A stretch of 64,000 bases of DNA. It comes from Rikenellaceae bacterium (lineage in GTDB: Bacteria > Bacteroidota > Bacteroidia > Bacteroidales > Rikenellaceae). A program made the translations under genes and the position numbers. Below the pieces are notes generated by a model that was given only the letters and a program-made list of their open reading frames with translations, ran no database searches and had not been told where the DNA came from. Of the stretch, positions 1-9,919 are shown piece after piece; the stretch's first letter is position 1, and each line of letters starts with the position of its first letter. The stretch covers positions 1 to 64,000 of the forward strand of contig SUZO01000007.1 in assembly GCA_015059805.1 (NCBI GenBank). The letters are read 5' to 3'.

Positions 1-18
1 CTTTTTTACCATAAAAAA

Positions 19-54
19 TAGAGATTAGTAGAAACCGGTTTCTACTAATCTCTA
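19..54. repeat. 36-bp perfect palindrome (TAGAGATTAGTAGAAACC/GGTTTCTACTAATCTCTA)
   Basis: Direct reading: the two halves are exact reverse complements with no loop. Confidence 0.9.
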
Positions 55-142
55 AAATATCGCTGTAATTTCCAAATTTATAGGCAATTACATTTTTAAT
101 CAAGCGCCGCTTTTGGCATCATTACCTTGAAAAATATCTCTA

Positions 143-1123
143 CTAATCGATGTAGTACTCAAGTAGGGTAGCTCTACCAGAAATTGTTATCTCATTAGCA
201 TCGGCAGGGATAAGAACAACCTCACCCTTGCGGATTGTCTCGTTACCATCATCGGTAACAATCTCGGCACTTCCCTCAGTGCAGTAGTATAACACAAAGG
301 AGTCTAATGAGCTGAGGTTGCGCTCTGCTGTTCCCTCTACTGAGAGTATGTTGCAGGTAAAGTAGTCGCACTTGACAATCTCTACAGCCTCATTTGCGCG
401 TGCTTTGTACTCTTTCTTACAAGCAGCAACGTTGGATGTGAAATCAATAGCATCAACAGCATAGGCGGTATGTAACTCACGCGAGTTGCCCTTTTCGTCT
501 ACTCTGTTCCAGTCAAAAATGCGGTATGTAAGGTCTACAGGCTGCTGAATCTCTATAAGTGTAACACCGCCAGAGATAGAGTGGACAGTTCCTGATGGGA
601 TAAGGAATGCATCGCCAGCCTTTACGCTCACTGGTTCAATAATATCAGCGACAGTGCCTTGTGCGACAGCATCAATATACTGCTCGCGGGTGATTTTGGG
701 GTCCTTAAAGCCTATGTAGAGCGTTGCTCCAGGCTCGGCGCTGACGACATACCACATCTCAGTTTTGCCGCAGCTGTCGTGGCGCTCGGCAGCAAGGTCG
801 TCGTCTGGGTGTACCTGTACAGATGTCCTATCTTTACAATGCAGCGTCTTAAGTAGTAATGGAAACGATAGCCCATAACGCTCAAAGACACTCTCACCGA
901 CAATCTCACCCATATAGACCTCTATAGCCTCCTGAAGGTTGTTGCCCTTGAAGAATCCATTTGATATAACCGAAATATCGCCATCAATGCCCGACACATC
1001 CCAGCTCTCGCCGTAGACCTTATTTTTGTCCACGCGAATGTGCTGCCCCCTCTTCATCTCAAGAAGAGTTTCGCCGCCCCAAATGTGCTGTTTGAGTATT
1101 GGTTTGAACTTTATCGGATACAT
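143..1123 (-). CDS. manA: Mannose-6-phosphate isomerase, class I type
   Basis: ORF with KPILKQHIWGG N-terminus, VQVHPDDDLA, GKTEMWYV and IPSGTVHSI motifs. Confidence 0.9.
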   Translation of the reverse strand: MYPIKFKPILKQHIWGGETLLEMKRGQHIRVDKNKVYGESWDVSGIDGDISVISNGFFKGNNLQEAIEVYMGEIVGESVFERYGLSFPLLLKTLHCKDRTSVQVHPDDDLAAERHDSCGKTEMWYVVSAEPGATLYIGFKDPKITREQYIDAVAQGTVADIIEPVSVKAGDAFLIPSGTVHSISGGVTLIEIQQPVDLTYRIFDWNRVDEKGNSRELHTAYAVDAIDFTSNVAACKKEYKARANEAVEIVKCDYFTCNILSVEGTAERNLSSLDSFVLYYCTEGSAEIVTDDGNETIRKGEVVLIPADANEITISGRATLLEYYID

Positions 1124-1124
1124 A

Positions 1125-2417
1125 CTACTTAAACAGTGCCTCCACCTTTGTTACAACATCCTCCTGGTTAGGATCTAAGTCGAAAATATAACTTGGTTTT
1201 AGATACCACAACTCTTTGCCCTCAGTGGCACGCTTCTCGCCACCGCCAGTAATGTTGAGCATAATAGTTGCGCTCTTGTCGATATTACCCTTTTCAACCT
1301 CCGCAATCAGTGTTGCAAGTGCAATGGCTGGTGCAGGGTGAATATCTATACCCTCAGTCTCAAGGAATAGCTCTGCAGCCTTAGCTGCCTGCAAATTGTC
1401 TGCCATAAGAATATCTCCATTGGTCGCTTTCAGAGCGTCAAAGAGTCCGCCAGCAAGCGAATATGGTGGCTTACGGTTTGAAAGCACCTTTGCATCAATC
1501 GCCTCTGCATCACGACGAGCCTGATTGTCATCGTATGGCAGAAGTGCGCGTGAATCTGCCTTCCAAGCCTCATACATAGGTAGGAAAGGGGCATTCTGCG
1601 AAACTATTAGGCGCATAAGGTTATCTCCATAGCGACCATCCTCAATAAGTCGCATATTTGCCTCCCATGCAGCTATAGCGCCTGTTCCGCTACCAACAGC
1701 CTGGAAATAGTAGTCTGGAATGCGACCGATAGTGGTCACAGCCGAGAGAACAGTTGTTGCCATACCGTCACGACGAGCAATATTCTTTGCACCGCCCTCA
1801 GCGTAGAACATTGGCGAGCTCAGCGCGAGGTTGCTTAGGTGAATAGCATCAAAGTAATCTCCACCCTTACGGCAACTGATAAGTTTTACACAGTCGTTCA
1901 GAGGCTCTGTAAACCACATCGCATTAAGGTTATCCTCAGGTACAGAGAGAAGAAGTGGAATATTGTTATCTGAGCAGACCTTTGCGAATGCACGAGCAGT
2001 GTTGCCAGCAGATGCCACAACAAGAATCTTATCGCAAGCGGCATCAGTGCGGGCGCAAACGCTATATGCCTCAGTCTCCTTGAATGAGCAGGTCTTCATC
2101 TTTGCACCACGCTCTGGGAAGTAGCCGTTGAATGTAATATATAGATTTTCAAGACCCAAAGCCTTTGCAAGACCCTCGCTGCGGTAGGTTATAGGTGCTG
2201 CATCGCACTTAAGCATGCGCTTCATGGGTAGCCAATCGCGGAACTTATAGAGTCCCTGCTGGTCATCATATACTGTAAGTTGCTTCTTTGCATAGAGTGC
2301 GCGTACCAGCGACGGTTTGTCGCATCCAGCATAGTCAAGAGTCCAACCTGCGTCGGCAAACTGCTCTCCAGTAGCCACACAGATTAGATCGTATTGGGTA
2401 GGTGTAAATTGTGCCAT
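1125..2417 (-). CDS. thrC: Threonine synthase
   Basis: PLP-enzyme type ORF (NTARAFAKVCSDNNIPLLLSVPEDN; GSGTGAIAAWE). Start trimmed to MAQFTP because a TATCTTTG promoter box lies just upstream. Confidence 0.88.
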   Translation of the reverse strand: MAQFTPTQYDLICVATGEQFADAGWTLDYAGCDKPSLVRALYAKKQLTVYDDQQGLYKFRDWLPMKRMLKCDAAPITYRSEGLAKALGLENLYITFNGYFPERGAKMKTCSFKETEAYSVCARTDAACDKILVVASAGNTARAFAKVCSDNNIPLLLSVPEDNLNAMWFTEPLNDCVKLISCRKGGDYFDAIHLSNLALSSPMFYAEGGAKNIARRDGMATTVLSAVTTIGRIPDYYFQAVGSGTGAIAAWEANMRLIEDGRYGDNLMRLIVSQNAPFLPMYEAWKADSRALLPYDDNQARRDAEAIDAKVLSNRKPPYSLAGGLFDALKATNGDILMADNLQAAKAAELFLETEGIDIHPAPAIALATLIAEVEKGNIDKSATIMLNITGGGEKRATEGKELWYLKPSYIFDLDPNQEDVVTKVEALFK

Positions 2418-2445
2418 ATATTTTATTCTTTCATTTACTATCCAA

Positions 2446-2453
2446 CAAAGATA
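2446..2453 (-). promoter_or_regulatory. Bacteroidetes -7 box (TATCTTTG) upstream of thrC
   Basis: Matches TAnnTTTG consensus about 30 bp from the start codon. Confidence 0.6.
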
Positions 2454-2468
2454 CACATTTATTTACAA

Positions 2469-3074
2469 TTAAGCAAATGCATCGCTTAGAAACTGCTCCA
2501 ACTCTACATATAGGCGCTGCACTGGTAGACCCATAACGTTGAAAAATGAACCCTCTATCCCCTCAATTGCAACATAGCCAATCCACTCTTGAATACCGTA
2601 TGCGCCAGCCTTGTCAAAGGGCTTATAGTTATCTATATAGTACTCAATCTCTTCGTTGCTTAGATTTCGGAATGATACTTTGCTCTCAACAGAAAAGCAG
2701 CGTGTGTGAGTCGCTTTTTTGATGCAAACTCCTGTAATAACTCTATGCTCTCGCCCAGAGAGTAGGGTGAGCATCTCTATTGCTTCGGCTCTATCGGCTG
2801 GCTTGCCGAGAATCCTATTCTCTGCAATTACAACCGTATCTGCGGTGAGGAGAATATCCTTTTCAGCCAACGGCTTAGGGTAGGCTTTGCTCTTCAGTGT
2901 AGCGATATACTGAGCAACCTCGTTGCAGGGCAATGATGCTGGATAAGACTCGTCACACTCAAATTTCTCTGCCAGAGTGAATCTAATGCCACTCTGAGCA
3001 AGAAGCTCTCTGCGACGTGGTGATGCTGATGCAAGAATAAGGTTATAACCCTCTAATTTCTCGTGTAATAACAT
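2469..3074 (-). CDS. maf: Maf family nucleotide pyrophosphatase
   Basis: LILASASPRRRELLAQSGI and LTADTVV motifs. Start at MLLHEKL avoids overlap with the upstream gene. Confidence 0.9.
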   Translation of the reverse strand: MLLHEKLEGYNLILASASPRRRELLAQSGIRFTLAEKFECDESYPASLPCNEVAQYIATLKSKAYPKPLAEKDILLTADTVVIAENRILGKPADRAEAIEMLTLLSGREHRVITGVCIKKATHTRCFSVESKVSFRNLSNEEIEYYIDNYKPFDKAGAYGIQEWIGYVAIEGIEGSFFNVMGLPVQRLYVELEQFLSDAFA

Positions 3075-3075
3075 G

Positions 3076-3636
3076 CTATTTAATCTGAAAATCAAGGACA
3101 ATGTTGTCGTTAAACATTACACGAACTCCATTGCCGACCTTTGCCTCAAGAGCTTTGCCGGCAGCAATAAATATTAAGTCGCCAGTTTTGAGTGTTAGCT
3201 TGTTGGATACTTGAGCAACACATCTATCAATTTCATCCTGCAGGTCGCTATGCATCATCCCCGCCACACTATCACCCGTTGTTAGTAGTAGATTGCCCCC
3301 CTCTGCTATCTGCTCCGCTGTGAGCCACTGAGTACCAATGGCTGTTGAGTGGTCAAAGCAGTACGCCTCATCTGTCGGAAGCTTGCTCTCCAAAGCCTGC
3401 TGCATTATATCTCGCGCAGTAAATGTTACACCTGCGGTAATTGAGTCATAGCAGCGTGAGGCGAACTTCTGAGCTACGCACTTTGCAAGGCGTGTTATGC
3501 GTACAATGTAGCCGCAGTCACAGACAATATCTTGCGAAAAATGGGGCATGTAAAAGTCGTCATTGTTGCGCAGAATGGCATTGTCTGGGCGAATAGAGAT
3601 ATGCTGGGCTTTATTATCTATTACAACAATCTTCAT
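3076..3636 (-). CDS. Fumarylacetoacetate hydrolase-like protein
   Basis: FAH-like fold motifs (SQDIVCDCGYIVRITR, TLKTGDLIFIA); short for the family. Confidence 0.55.
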   Translation of the reverse strand: MKIVVIDNKAQHISIRPDNAILRNNDDFYMPHFSQDIVCDCGYIVRITRLAKCVAQKFASRCYDSITAGVTFTARDIMQQALESKLPTDEAYCFDHSTAIGTQWLTAEQIAEGGNLLLTTGDSVAGMMHSDLQDEIDRCVAQVSNKLTLKTGDLIFIAAGKALEAKVGNGVRVMFNDNIVLDFQIK

Positions 3637-3642
3637 ATTTGA

Positions 3643-4770
3643 TTATCCTTTAAGTGTTTTAACAATCTCGGTGGCAAATCTGTGTGATGCACCCTTGCTA
3701 CCTATCAATGAACTTAGCTCCGCAAAGTCACTTAGCATCTTATCTCGCTTGTCGCCACCCTTGAGTATTGAGCGAAGCTCTGCCGTGGCGCTGTCAATAT
3801 CCAACTTAGCACAAACAAGCTCTTTTACAGCCTCTCTGCCAAGGTTGATATTCACAAGCGAGATATATGGAATTTTGAGTACATAGGGTCGCAAAATCTC
3901 GTATAACTTCGGCACATGGTAGACAACCATCTCAGGAATGCCCATGAGCGCTGTCTCAAGGGTCGCCGTGCCGGATGTAACTATAGCAGCCTCGGCATGC
4001 GAAAGGGTCTGCTGTGTCTGGTTGCATAGATACTTTACATCCGAATTACTTAGATAACTCTGATATATCGCTCTATCTATCCACGGCACTGCTGTGACAA
4101 TAAATTGATACTCTGGAAAATGCTGTGAGAGGGCTACCATATCGGGTAGGTTCTCCCTGATTTCGGAGATACGGCTACCGGCAAGTAGAGCAACGATAGG
4201 GCGGTTGTCAAGGTTGTTTTGAGCGATAAACTGCTCCCGAGTCGGCAATTTTGCGCGCATCTGAGCTATATCATCCACAAGAGGGTTGCCGCAGAAGGTT
4301 GTCTGAATACCTTTGCCCTTAAAATACTCTGTCTCAAATGGAAAGATGGTGTATACTCTGTCTACATACTTGCGAATGCTCTTTACACGCCACTCCTTCC
4401 ACGCCCAAACCTTTGGTGCGATGTAATAGTAGACCTTAATACCCTTCTTGTGCGCCCACTTCGCTATGCGCATATTGAAAGAGGGGTAGTCAATAAGTAT
4501 TATAACATCGGGATTAAACTGCTCAATAGCCTTTTTGCACTGGTTAATCTGCGAAAATATGATTTGAAGATTCTTCAGCACCTGCACAATGCCAAAGAAG
4601 GACATATCCTTGTAGTGCTTTATCAGCCCCTCTCTGCCACCAACTTCAACCATACGGTCGCCACCACAAAAAGAGAACGAGGCATTGCTGTCACTATTAG
4701 CAATCCCACGCATCAGCTTACTGCCATGCAAATCCCCCGACGGCTCTCCCGCAATGATAAAATATTTCAT
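3643..4770 (-). CDS. lpxB: Lipid-A-disaccharide synthase
   Basis: FIIAGEPSGDLHGSKLM, KVWAWKEWRVKSI, LLAGSRISEI and TSGTATLETAL motifs. Confidence 0.95.
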   Translation of the reverse strand: MKYFIIAGEPSGDLHGSKLMRGIANSDSNASFSFCGGDRMVEVGGREGLIKHYKDMSFFGIVQVLKNLQIIFSQINQCKKAIEQFNPDVIILIDYPSFNMRIAKWAHKKGIKVYYYIAPKVWAWKEWRVKSIRKYVDRVYTIFPFETEYFKGKGIQTTFCGNPLVDDIAQMRAKLPTREQFIAQNNLDNRPIVALLAGSRISEIRENLPDMVALSQHFPEYQFIVTAVPWIDRAIYQSYLSNSDVKYLCNQTQQTLSHAEAAIVTSGTATLETALMGIPEMVVYHVPKLYEILRPYVLKIPYISLVNINLGREAVKELVCAKLDIDSATAELRSILKGGDKRDKMLSDFAELSSLIGSKGASHRFATEIVKTLKG

Positions 4771-4780
4771 ACTACTTTGC

Positions 4781-4813
4781 TTTTAGCTATTGGCTATTAG
4801 CCATTAGCTCGCT
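4781..4813. repeat. TAGCTATTRGCTATTAGCCA-type short hairpin repeat
   Basis: AGCTATTGGCT-ATT-AGCCATTAGCT forms an 11-bp stem with one mismatch; related sequences at 19471, 52677 and 57301. Confidence 0.55.
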
Positions 4814-5159
4814 ATTTAGTGCAAAATTAAATATTTTCGCCGAGAATACCTCAACTATTAAAAATTATTTCTATTTTTGTAGCGCAATCTGCGGATTGCA
4901 GACATATTTTTATGAAGGTGTATTCGTTTTATCCCTATTAGGAATCTGGTAAATTTCAAAAGCACAGGGAAAACATTGCACTCATCACTCTGTATTGATA
5001 TATCTGGGGTGTCACTCCATGCTCAATACGGGTGTGGGGTATTGTTTATTTGTGCTTGGGCTTACCAGAGCCTCTAATAGAATAGAACATTGACTCCACA
5101 CTTTCTTTTTTGTGTAATCCCTTTAGGGAGTCAGAGGGGAGCAAATACTATTTATTATT

Positions 5160-5768
5160 ATGAGAAAAAATTATTGTGCCATTATTGCAATGACAGCCCT
5201 TCTATTCTCCGCTTGCGGTGCTTCTCAAAAGGCGGGTGCAAAGTCAAACAACCCTTACGGAGAGGTTATGGAGTCCAATGTATGTATTGAGATGCAGGAG
5301 CAGGACCCAGTAAGACGTCAGTATGGCATGGGGCAGCATTTTAAGGAGGCTACTGCTGGGAATATTGCAGAGAGTCAGGCTCGCGGTGCATTTGCCCGTA
5401 AAATTAGGAGCGCAATTATCTCTGCAACAGAGGAGATAAGCTCATCAATGGAGGTATATTCTCGCGATAATCAAACTGGAGCTTCTGTAAGTGACCAAAA
5501 TTCAACAAGCAATGATTGGGTAGATGCAGTAGCAATGGCGGTTGTTAATAATGTTGTGCCTGTTAAAACACAGCGATACTATAATAGCGAGAAACAGCTG
5601 TGGACCATCTTTAAGTGTATGGAGTATAAAGGCGATGTAGACCAGATGGTATCAAATATTATAGAGAATGTCAAGGAGCAGATTCCTCAGCAGGAGAAGG
5701 CAAAGATTGAGGCTAACAACGACAAATATCGCCAGCGAATTCTCAAGTCACTCTCTGCATCTAAGTAA
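5160..5768 (+). CDS. LPP20-like lipoprotein
   Basis: Lipobox LLFSACG; resembles LPP20-type envelope lipoproteins. Confidence 0.55.
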   Translation: MRKNYCAIIAMTALLFSACGASQKAGAKSNNPYGEVMESNVCIEMQEQDPVRRQYGMGQHFKEATAGNIAESQARGAFARKIRSAIISATEEISSSMEVYSRDNQTGASVSDQNSTSNDWVDAVAMAVVNNVVPVKTQRYYNSEKQLWTIFKCMEYKGDVDQMVSNIIENVKEQIPQQEKAKIEANNDKYRQRILKSLSASK

Positions 5769-5778
5769 GAATTGCTAT

Positions 5779-6660
5779 ATGAAAAAATATCTCTATTGCC
5801 TCTTTGCGCTACTTGTTATCTGTGCAGGTGGCGCACAGGCGCAAAATAGAATTAGACCTCGTTGGATAAATAACACACCAATAAGTTCTAACGAGAACTA
5901 TTATTTTGTAAATCTACATAGCGATGCCTCTTCATCTCTTGCCGCTTGTCGTGCTGCAGTGCTCAAGGAGCTTACTGCCAGTGTTGAGAGGGTAGATAGG
6001 GTGACGATAAAAGAGAGTTATAAGGATCACTCTACAATGACCTATAGTGGCGGGAATATCGGTCAATATTCTCAAGATACCTACGACCTCAAATTAGAGG
6101 TTGAAGGAAGCCCTCGTCCTATTAAATATCGCCGTATAGATGATTATCAAGGTCGTAATAAAGAGTCTGGTAGGGATTGTTATTATGCTCTATATGCAGT
6201 TGAAAAATTTGGATGTACGGCAGATTTTTCTACCATTCGCGTAACGTCAAAATATGGAGCTAAGGCACTTGCTCTATCTATTATTCCTGGATGTGGACAG
6301 TTCTATAAAGGCGCCTATCTTAAGGGAGGTCTGATGCTGGGTGGATGCGCCGTTCTTGCTGGTGGAATTATCTTTACGGAGCATACACGAGCTGATTATG
6401 TAGCCAAAATAGCGCAGACGCATAACACGCAGGCAATTCGTACATATACCAATAAGCGAAATCACTTTGCTACGGCGCGAAATATCTGTATTGGAGCTGC
6501 AGCAGCTCTATATGTGTACAATTTAATCGATGCTGTTGCTACACCTGGTGCACGTCGTGTTGTTGTCAAAAAAGGTAAAAATAGCCAGAGGAGATACGCC
6601 TTTGCTCCAACTGTTTCAGAGTATGGAAGACCGATGCTTACAACGTCTATAACATTTTAA
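5779..6660 (+). CDS. Secreted/membrane protein with C-terminal hydrophobic segments (DUF5683-like)
   Basis: Signal peptide MKKYLYCLFALLVICAGGAQAQ; SIIPGCGQFYKGAYLKGG segment. The ORF track start at 5668 overlaps the upstream gene. Confidence 0.5.
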   Translation: MKKYLYCLFALLVICAGGAQAQNRIRPRWINNTPISSNENYYFVNLHSDASSSLAACRAAVLKELTASVERVDRVTIKESYKDHSTMTYSGGNIGQYSQDTYDLKLEVEGSPRPIKYRRIDDYQGRNKESGRDCYYALYAVEKFGCTADFSTIRVTSKYGAKALALSIIPGCGQFYKGAYLKGGLMLGGCAVLAGGIIFTEHTRADYVAKIAQTHNTQAIRTYTNKRNHFATARNICIGAAAALYVYNLIDAVATPGARRVVVKKGKNSQRRYAFAPTVSEYGRPMLTTSITF

Positions 6661-6673
6661 TAATTACTAATTT

Positions 6674-8404
6674 ATGAAGAAATTTCTTTTACTTTTATCT
6701 CTAATTCCATTGCTATTTACCTCTTGCTCTGAGGATGATGTGGTAATGTTTGGTGGAACTTATGGAGTAGTGCGAGATGCCGTTAGTGGCGATGCTATCC
6801 GAAATGCAGCGGTAACGCTATCTCCTGGAAACTACACCTATACAACTGGTAACGATGGTCAATTTCAGTTTTCTGACCTTGAGGCTGGCTCATATACACT
6901 CAGATGTGTGGCAAGTGGTTATAACTCAAATAGTCGTCAAATAACTGTCTATGCAGGTGAAAATATCCCTTGCGACTTCCAGATGACAAAGCAGACAAGT
7001 GTTGCAAGCATTACTATTTCAACTAATAGTATTGATTTTGGAACAACATCCACAGAGGAGGTCTTCAGTATCTCAAATACTGGTAATGCTGGCACAGTCT
7101 CATGGAACATCTCTAAAAGCAATGCGCCTTGGCTTACTGTAACCCCTTCATCAGGCTCTACCGCTCAAGGTAAATCAAGTACAATCACACTGCGTGTTGA
7201 TCGTACAAAAGTAACTAAGGATGAACTTACCTATATTACAATAAACGCTGCAGGTGGTTCGCATTCGGTTGCAGTCTCTGTTAAATATGTAAGTGACGAG
7301 AAACCAAAGGAAGAGCAAAGTATCGCACTCTCAACTGATAGCATTGATTTTGGGACTACATCGAATGAAGAAGTTCTTACTATTTCAAACACTGGCAATG
7401 CTGGAACTGTTTCATGGAATATCTCCAACACTAATACACCTTGGCTAACTGTAGCCCCTACATCAGGCTCTACTGCTCAAGGTAAATCAAGTACAATTAT
7501 TTTGAGTGTTGATCGTACAAAAGTAACAAAGGATGAACTCACCTACATTACAATAAACGCTGCAGGTGGTTCGCATTCGGTAGCTCTTTCTGTTAAATAT
7601 AGTGGCGGTAGTAATGACCCTGGCAATGATAATCCTAAAGGTGAAGCTGTAGTAGGTTTTAATACGGATATACTTGATTTTGGCACAACGGAGAGTGAAC
7701 TTACATTGCTGGTGGCAAATTTAGAGGAGGCTACTGCTGACCTAAATTGGGAACTTGGTAAAGAGTACCCATCTTGCCTATCATTCTCAATGACCTCTGG
7801 CAAATTGGAGCCAGGAACTTATAATACTGTTACTGTCAGATTAGACCGCAGTAAGATGAGCTCGGATATTGATACTACGATTAAAATCTATGACTTAGCC
7901 GACAACTACGAGTACTACTATCCTGTAACCATTAAAGCAAAGAAAACTACAACAGGCGGCGGAGGTAATAACGAGGATTATTCTACAGCTACTATTAAAG
8001 CAAATGACTGTGATGGTTTTGTGTTTAATATCTCAAGTTGTAAGCGCAGTGGAGATAATGTAGTTATGGAGTACACATTGACCAACAATAACTCCTTCAT
8101 GGCTTTTTGGGCAATTGGTAGCTTATATAATTACGCGACTGACAATCTGAACAATAGTTATGATTATAAAAAGTTGAAGTATTCATTAAGCACAAAGTCT
8201 GTGAACTATGGTGAGTATATGAAAAATGCCCCAGTAGCTTCTAATACCACAGCCAAAGGAACTATCGCCATTAAAAATGTAGACGCTTCAGCTACTAAAA
8301 TAAGTATCTATTTGGTCAAAGGAGGAACTAGTATATGGAATGATGATGAAGGTAAATATATCTATCCATCAACGATAAGTTTTGAGAATGTTCCAATTTA
8401 TTAG
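6674..8404 (+). CDS. Lipoprotein with carboxypeptidase-regulatory-like domain and tandem BACON-type domains
   Basis: Lipobox LLFTSCS; GTYGVVRDAVSGDAIRNAAVTL; two near-identical IDFGTTS..EEV..ISNTGNAGTVSWNIS units. Confidence 0.75.
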   Translation: MKKFLLLLSLIPLLFTSCSEDDVVMFGGTYGVVRDAVSGDAIRNAAVTLSPGNYTYTTGNDGQFQFSDLEAGSYTLRCVASGYNSNSRQITVYAGENIPCDFQMTKQTSVASITISTNSIDFGTTSTEEVFSISNTGNAGTVSWNISKSNAPWLTVTPSSGSTAQGKSSTITLRVDRTKVTKDELTYITINAAGGSHSVAVSVKYVSDEKPKEEQSIALSTDSIDFGTTSNEEVLTISNTGNAGTVSWNISNTNTPWLTVAPTSGSTAQGKSSTIILSVDRTKVTKDELTYITINAAGGSHSVALSVKYSGGSNDPGNDNPKGEAVVGFNTDILDFGTTESELTLLVANLEEATADLNWELGKEYPSCLSFSMTSGKLEPGTYNTVTVRLDRSKMSSDIDTTIKIYDLADNYEYYYPVTIKAKKTTTGGGGNNEDYSTATIKANDCDGFVFNISSCKRSGDNVVMEYTLTNNNSFMAFWAIGSLYNYATDNLNNSYDYKKLKYSLSTKSVNYGEYMKNAPVASNTTAKGTIAIKNVDASATKISIYLVKGGTSIWNDDEGKYIYPSTISFENVPIY

Positions 8405-8417
8405 TAGAGAATTTTAC

Positions 8418-8453
8418 AAAATAGAGGTTGTTTACGATTGACAACCTCTATTT
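8418..8453. terminator. Bidirectional terminator between convergent genes
   Basis: AAATAGAGGTTGT-ttacgattg-ACAACCTCTATTT stem followed by T-run. Confidence 0.8.
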
Positions 8454-8454
8454 T

Positions 8455-9129
8455 TTACTCTAACAAATCTGGTCTAAGTGCTTTAGTGCGCTCGTAGGCT
8501 TGTTCCTCCTGCCACTTGGCAATCTCGGCGAAGTTGCCTGATGTGAGTACCTCTGGAACTTTCCAGCCGTTAAACTCTGCTGGGCGGGTGTATACAGGTG
8601 GGGCGAGCAGATTATCTTGGAAGCAGTCTGTAAGTGCTGAAGCCTCATCGCCAATAGCTCCAGGTAGCAGACGCACGACAGAGTCGGTAATAATTGCTGC
8701 AGCGAGCTCTCCGCCAGTAAGTACGTAGTCGCCAATAGAGATTTCGCGTGTAATAAGGTGCTCACGAATGCGATAATCCACACCCTTATAGTGTCCGCAG
8801 AGGATAATTATATTCTCAAGGGTTGAGAGGCGATTTGCCTCGTGCTGGTCATAGCGAACACCATCTGGTGAGGTGAAGATAATCTCGTCATACTCTCGCT
8901 CGCTCTTTAGCTTCTCAATGCAGCGAAATACAGGCTCAATCTTCATAACCATTCCCGCCTCGCCACCAAAAGGGTAGTCGTCTACAGTGCGGCGTTTATC
9001 ATCTGTATAGTCGCGTAGATTGTGAACGACAATCTCAACATGCCCACCCTCTTGAGCTCGCTTAAGTATTGACTCGTTGAGTGGTGAGGCGAGCAATTCA
9101 GGGACAACAGTAATAATATCTATACGCAT
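8455..9129 (-). CDS. trmD: tRNA (guanine-N1)-methyltransferase
   Basis: [24 protein letters not shown] and [15 protein letters not shown] motifs. Confidence 0.95.
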   Translation of the reverse strand: MRIDIITVVPELLASPLNESILKRAQEGGHVEIVVHNLRDYTDDKRRTVDDYPFGGEAGMVMKIEPVFRCIEKLKSEREYDEIIFTSPDGVRYDQHEANRLSTLENIIILCGHYKGVDYRIREHLITREISIGDYVLTGGELAAAIITDSVVRLLPGAIGDEASALTDCFQDNLLAPPVYTRPAEFNGWKVPEVLTSGNFAEIAKWQEEQAYERTKALRPDLLE

Positions 9130-9131
9130 AG

Positions 9132-9806
9132 TTAGAAGTTTATTTCACCATTTATAGCCTCCACGATAAATGGATTGTAGAGTGACTCGTGACCGATACT
9201 ACTCTTCTCGGCATGACCAGGGTAGATAGTAACCTCGTCGCCAAGAGTTATAAGTTTGTTGAGTATTGAGTGCATCAACTCATGGTAGTCGCCACCTGGA
9301 AGGTCACTTCTGCCGATACTCTCGCGGAAAAGAGTATCACCAGTAAACATCTGCTTGCTTGGCTGATGATATAGACACACGCCACCTGGGGTATGACCAG
9401 GCGTGCGGATGATTTTGAGCTCTGTATTGCCAAACTGGATGCTTGGCAGATGTTCCATATCTATATCAATCTCTGGCGCTGGAAGAACAGTGCCTGAGCA
9501 GAAATAGGCGAAGTTCTCTGACATCATGCCGCGCAAATAGTCATCCTTTGACGACATCACAAACTTTACTCCATATCTATCTTTAAGGAATTGAACACCC
9601 AAAATATGGTCAAAGTGACCGTGTGTATTGACAGCCATAACTGGTTTGAGCCTCTGCTCCTCAATAAAAGCAGCAAGACGCTCATTCTCCTCACTATTTG
9701 AGTTGCCCGCATCAATAATTATAGCCTCTAAAGTCTCATCCCAGACTACAAAAGTATTCTCCTCTAAAGGGTTAAAGACAAACTTTACAATATTCATAAT
9801 AGTCAA
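9132..9806 (-). CDS. MBL-fold metallo-hydrolase (glyoxalase II-like)
   Basis: [23 protein letters not shown] and [18 protein letters not shown] motifs. Confidence 0.88.
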   Translation of the reverse strand: MTIMNIVKFVFNPLEENTFVVWDETLEAIIIDAGNSNSEENERLAAFIEEQRLKPVMAVNTHGHFDHILGVQFLKDRYGVKFVMSSKDDYLRGMMSENFAYFCSGTVLPAPEIDIDMEHLPSIQFGNTELKIIRTPGHTPGGVCLYHQPSKQMFTGDTLFRESIGRSDLPGGDYHELMHSILNKLITLGDEVTIYPGHAEKSSIGHESLYNPFIVEAINGEINF

Positions 9807-9888
9807 TTTTAACCCTACAAAGATAGTAAATAAACTCTAAAGTTAAAAATAGCATGCTTTTTATTTTGTTTTAGGCGTAAAATTGCCC

Positions 9889-9896
9889 TATATTTG
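9889..9896 (+). promoter_or_regulatory. Bacteroidetes -7 box (TATATTTG) upstream of the flavodiiron gene
   Basis: TTTG at 9865-9868, 20-bp spacer, then TATATTTG. Confidence 0.6.
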
Positions 9897-9919
9897 CAAC
9901 GCTATAGATGGATTAAAAT

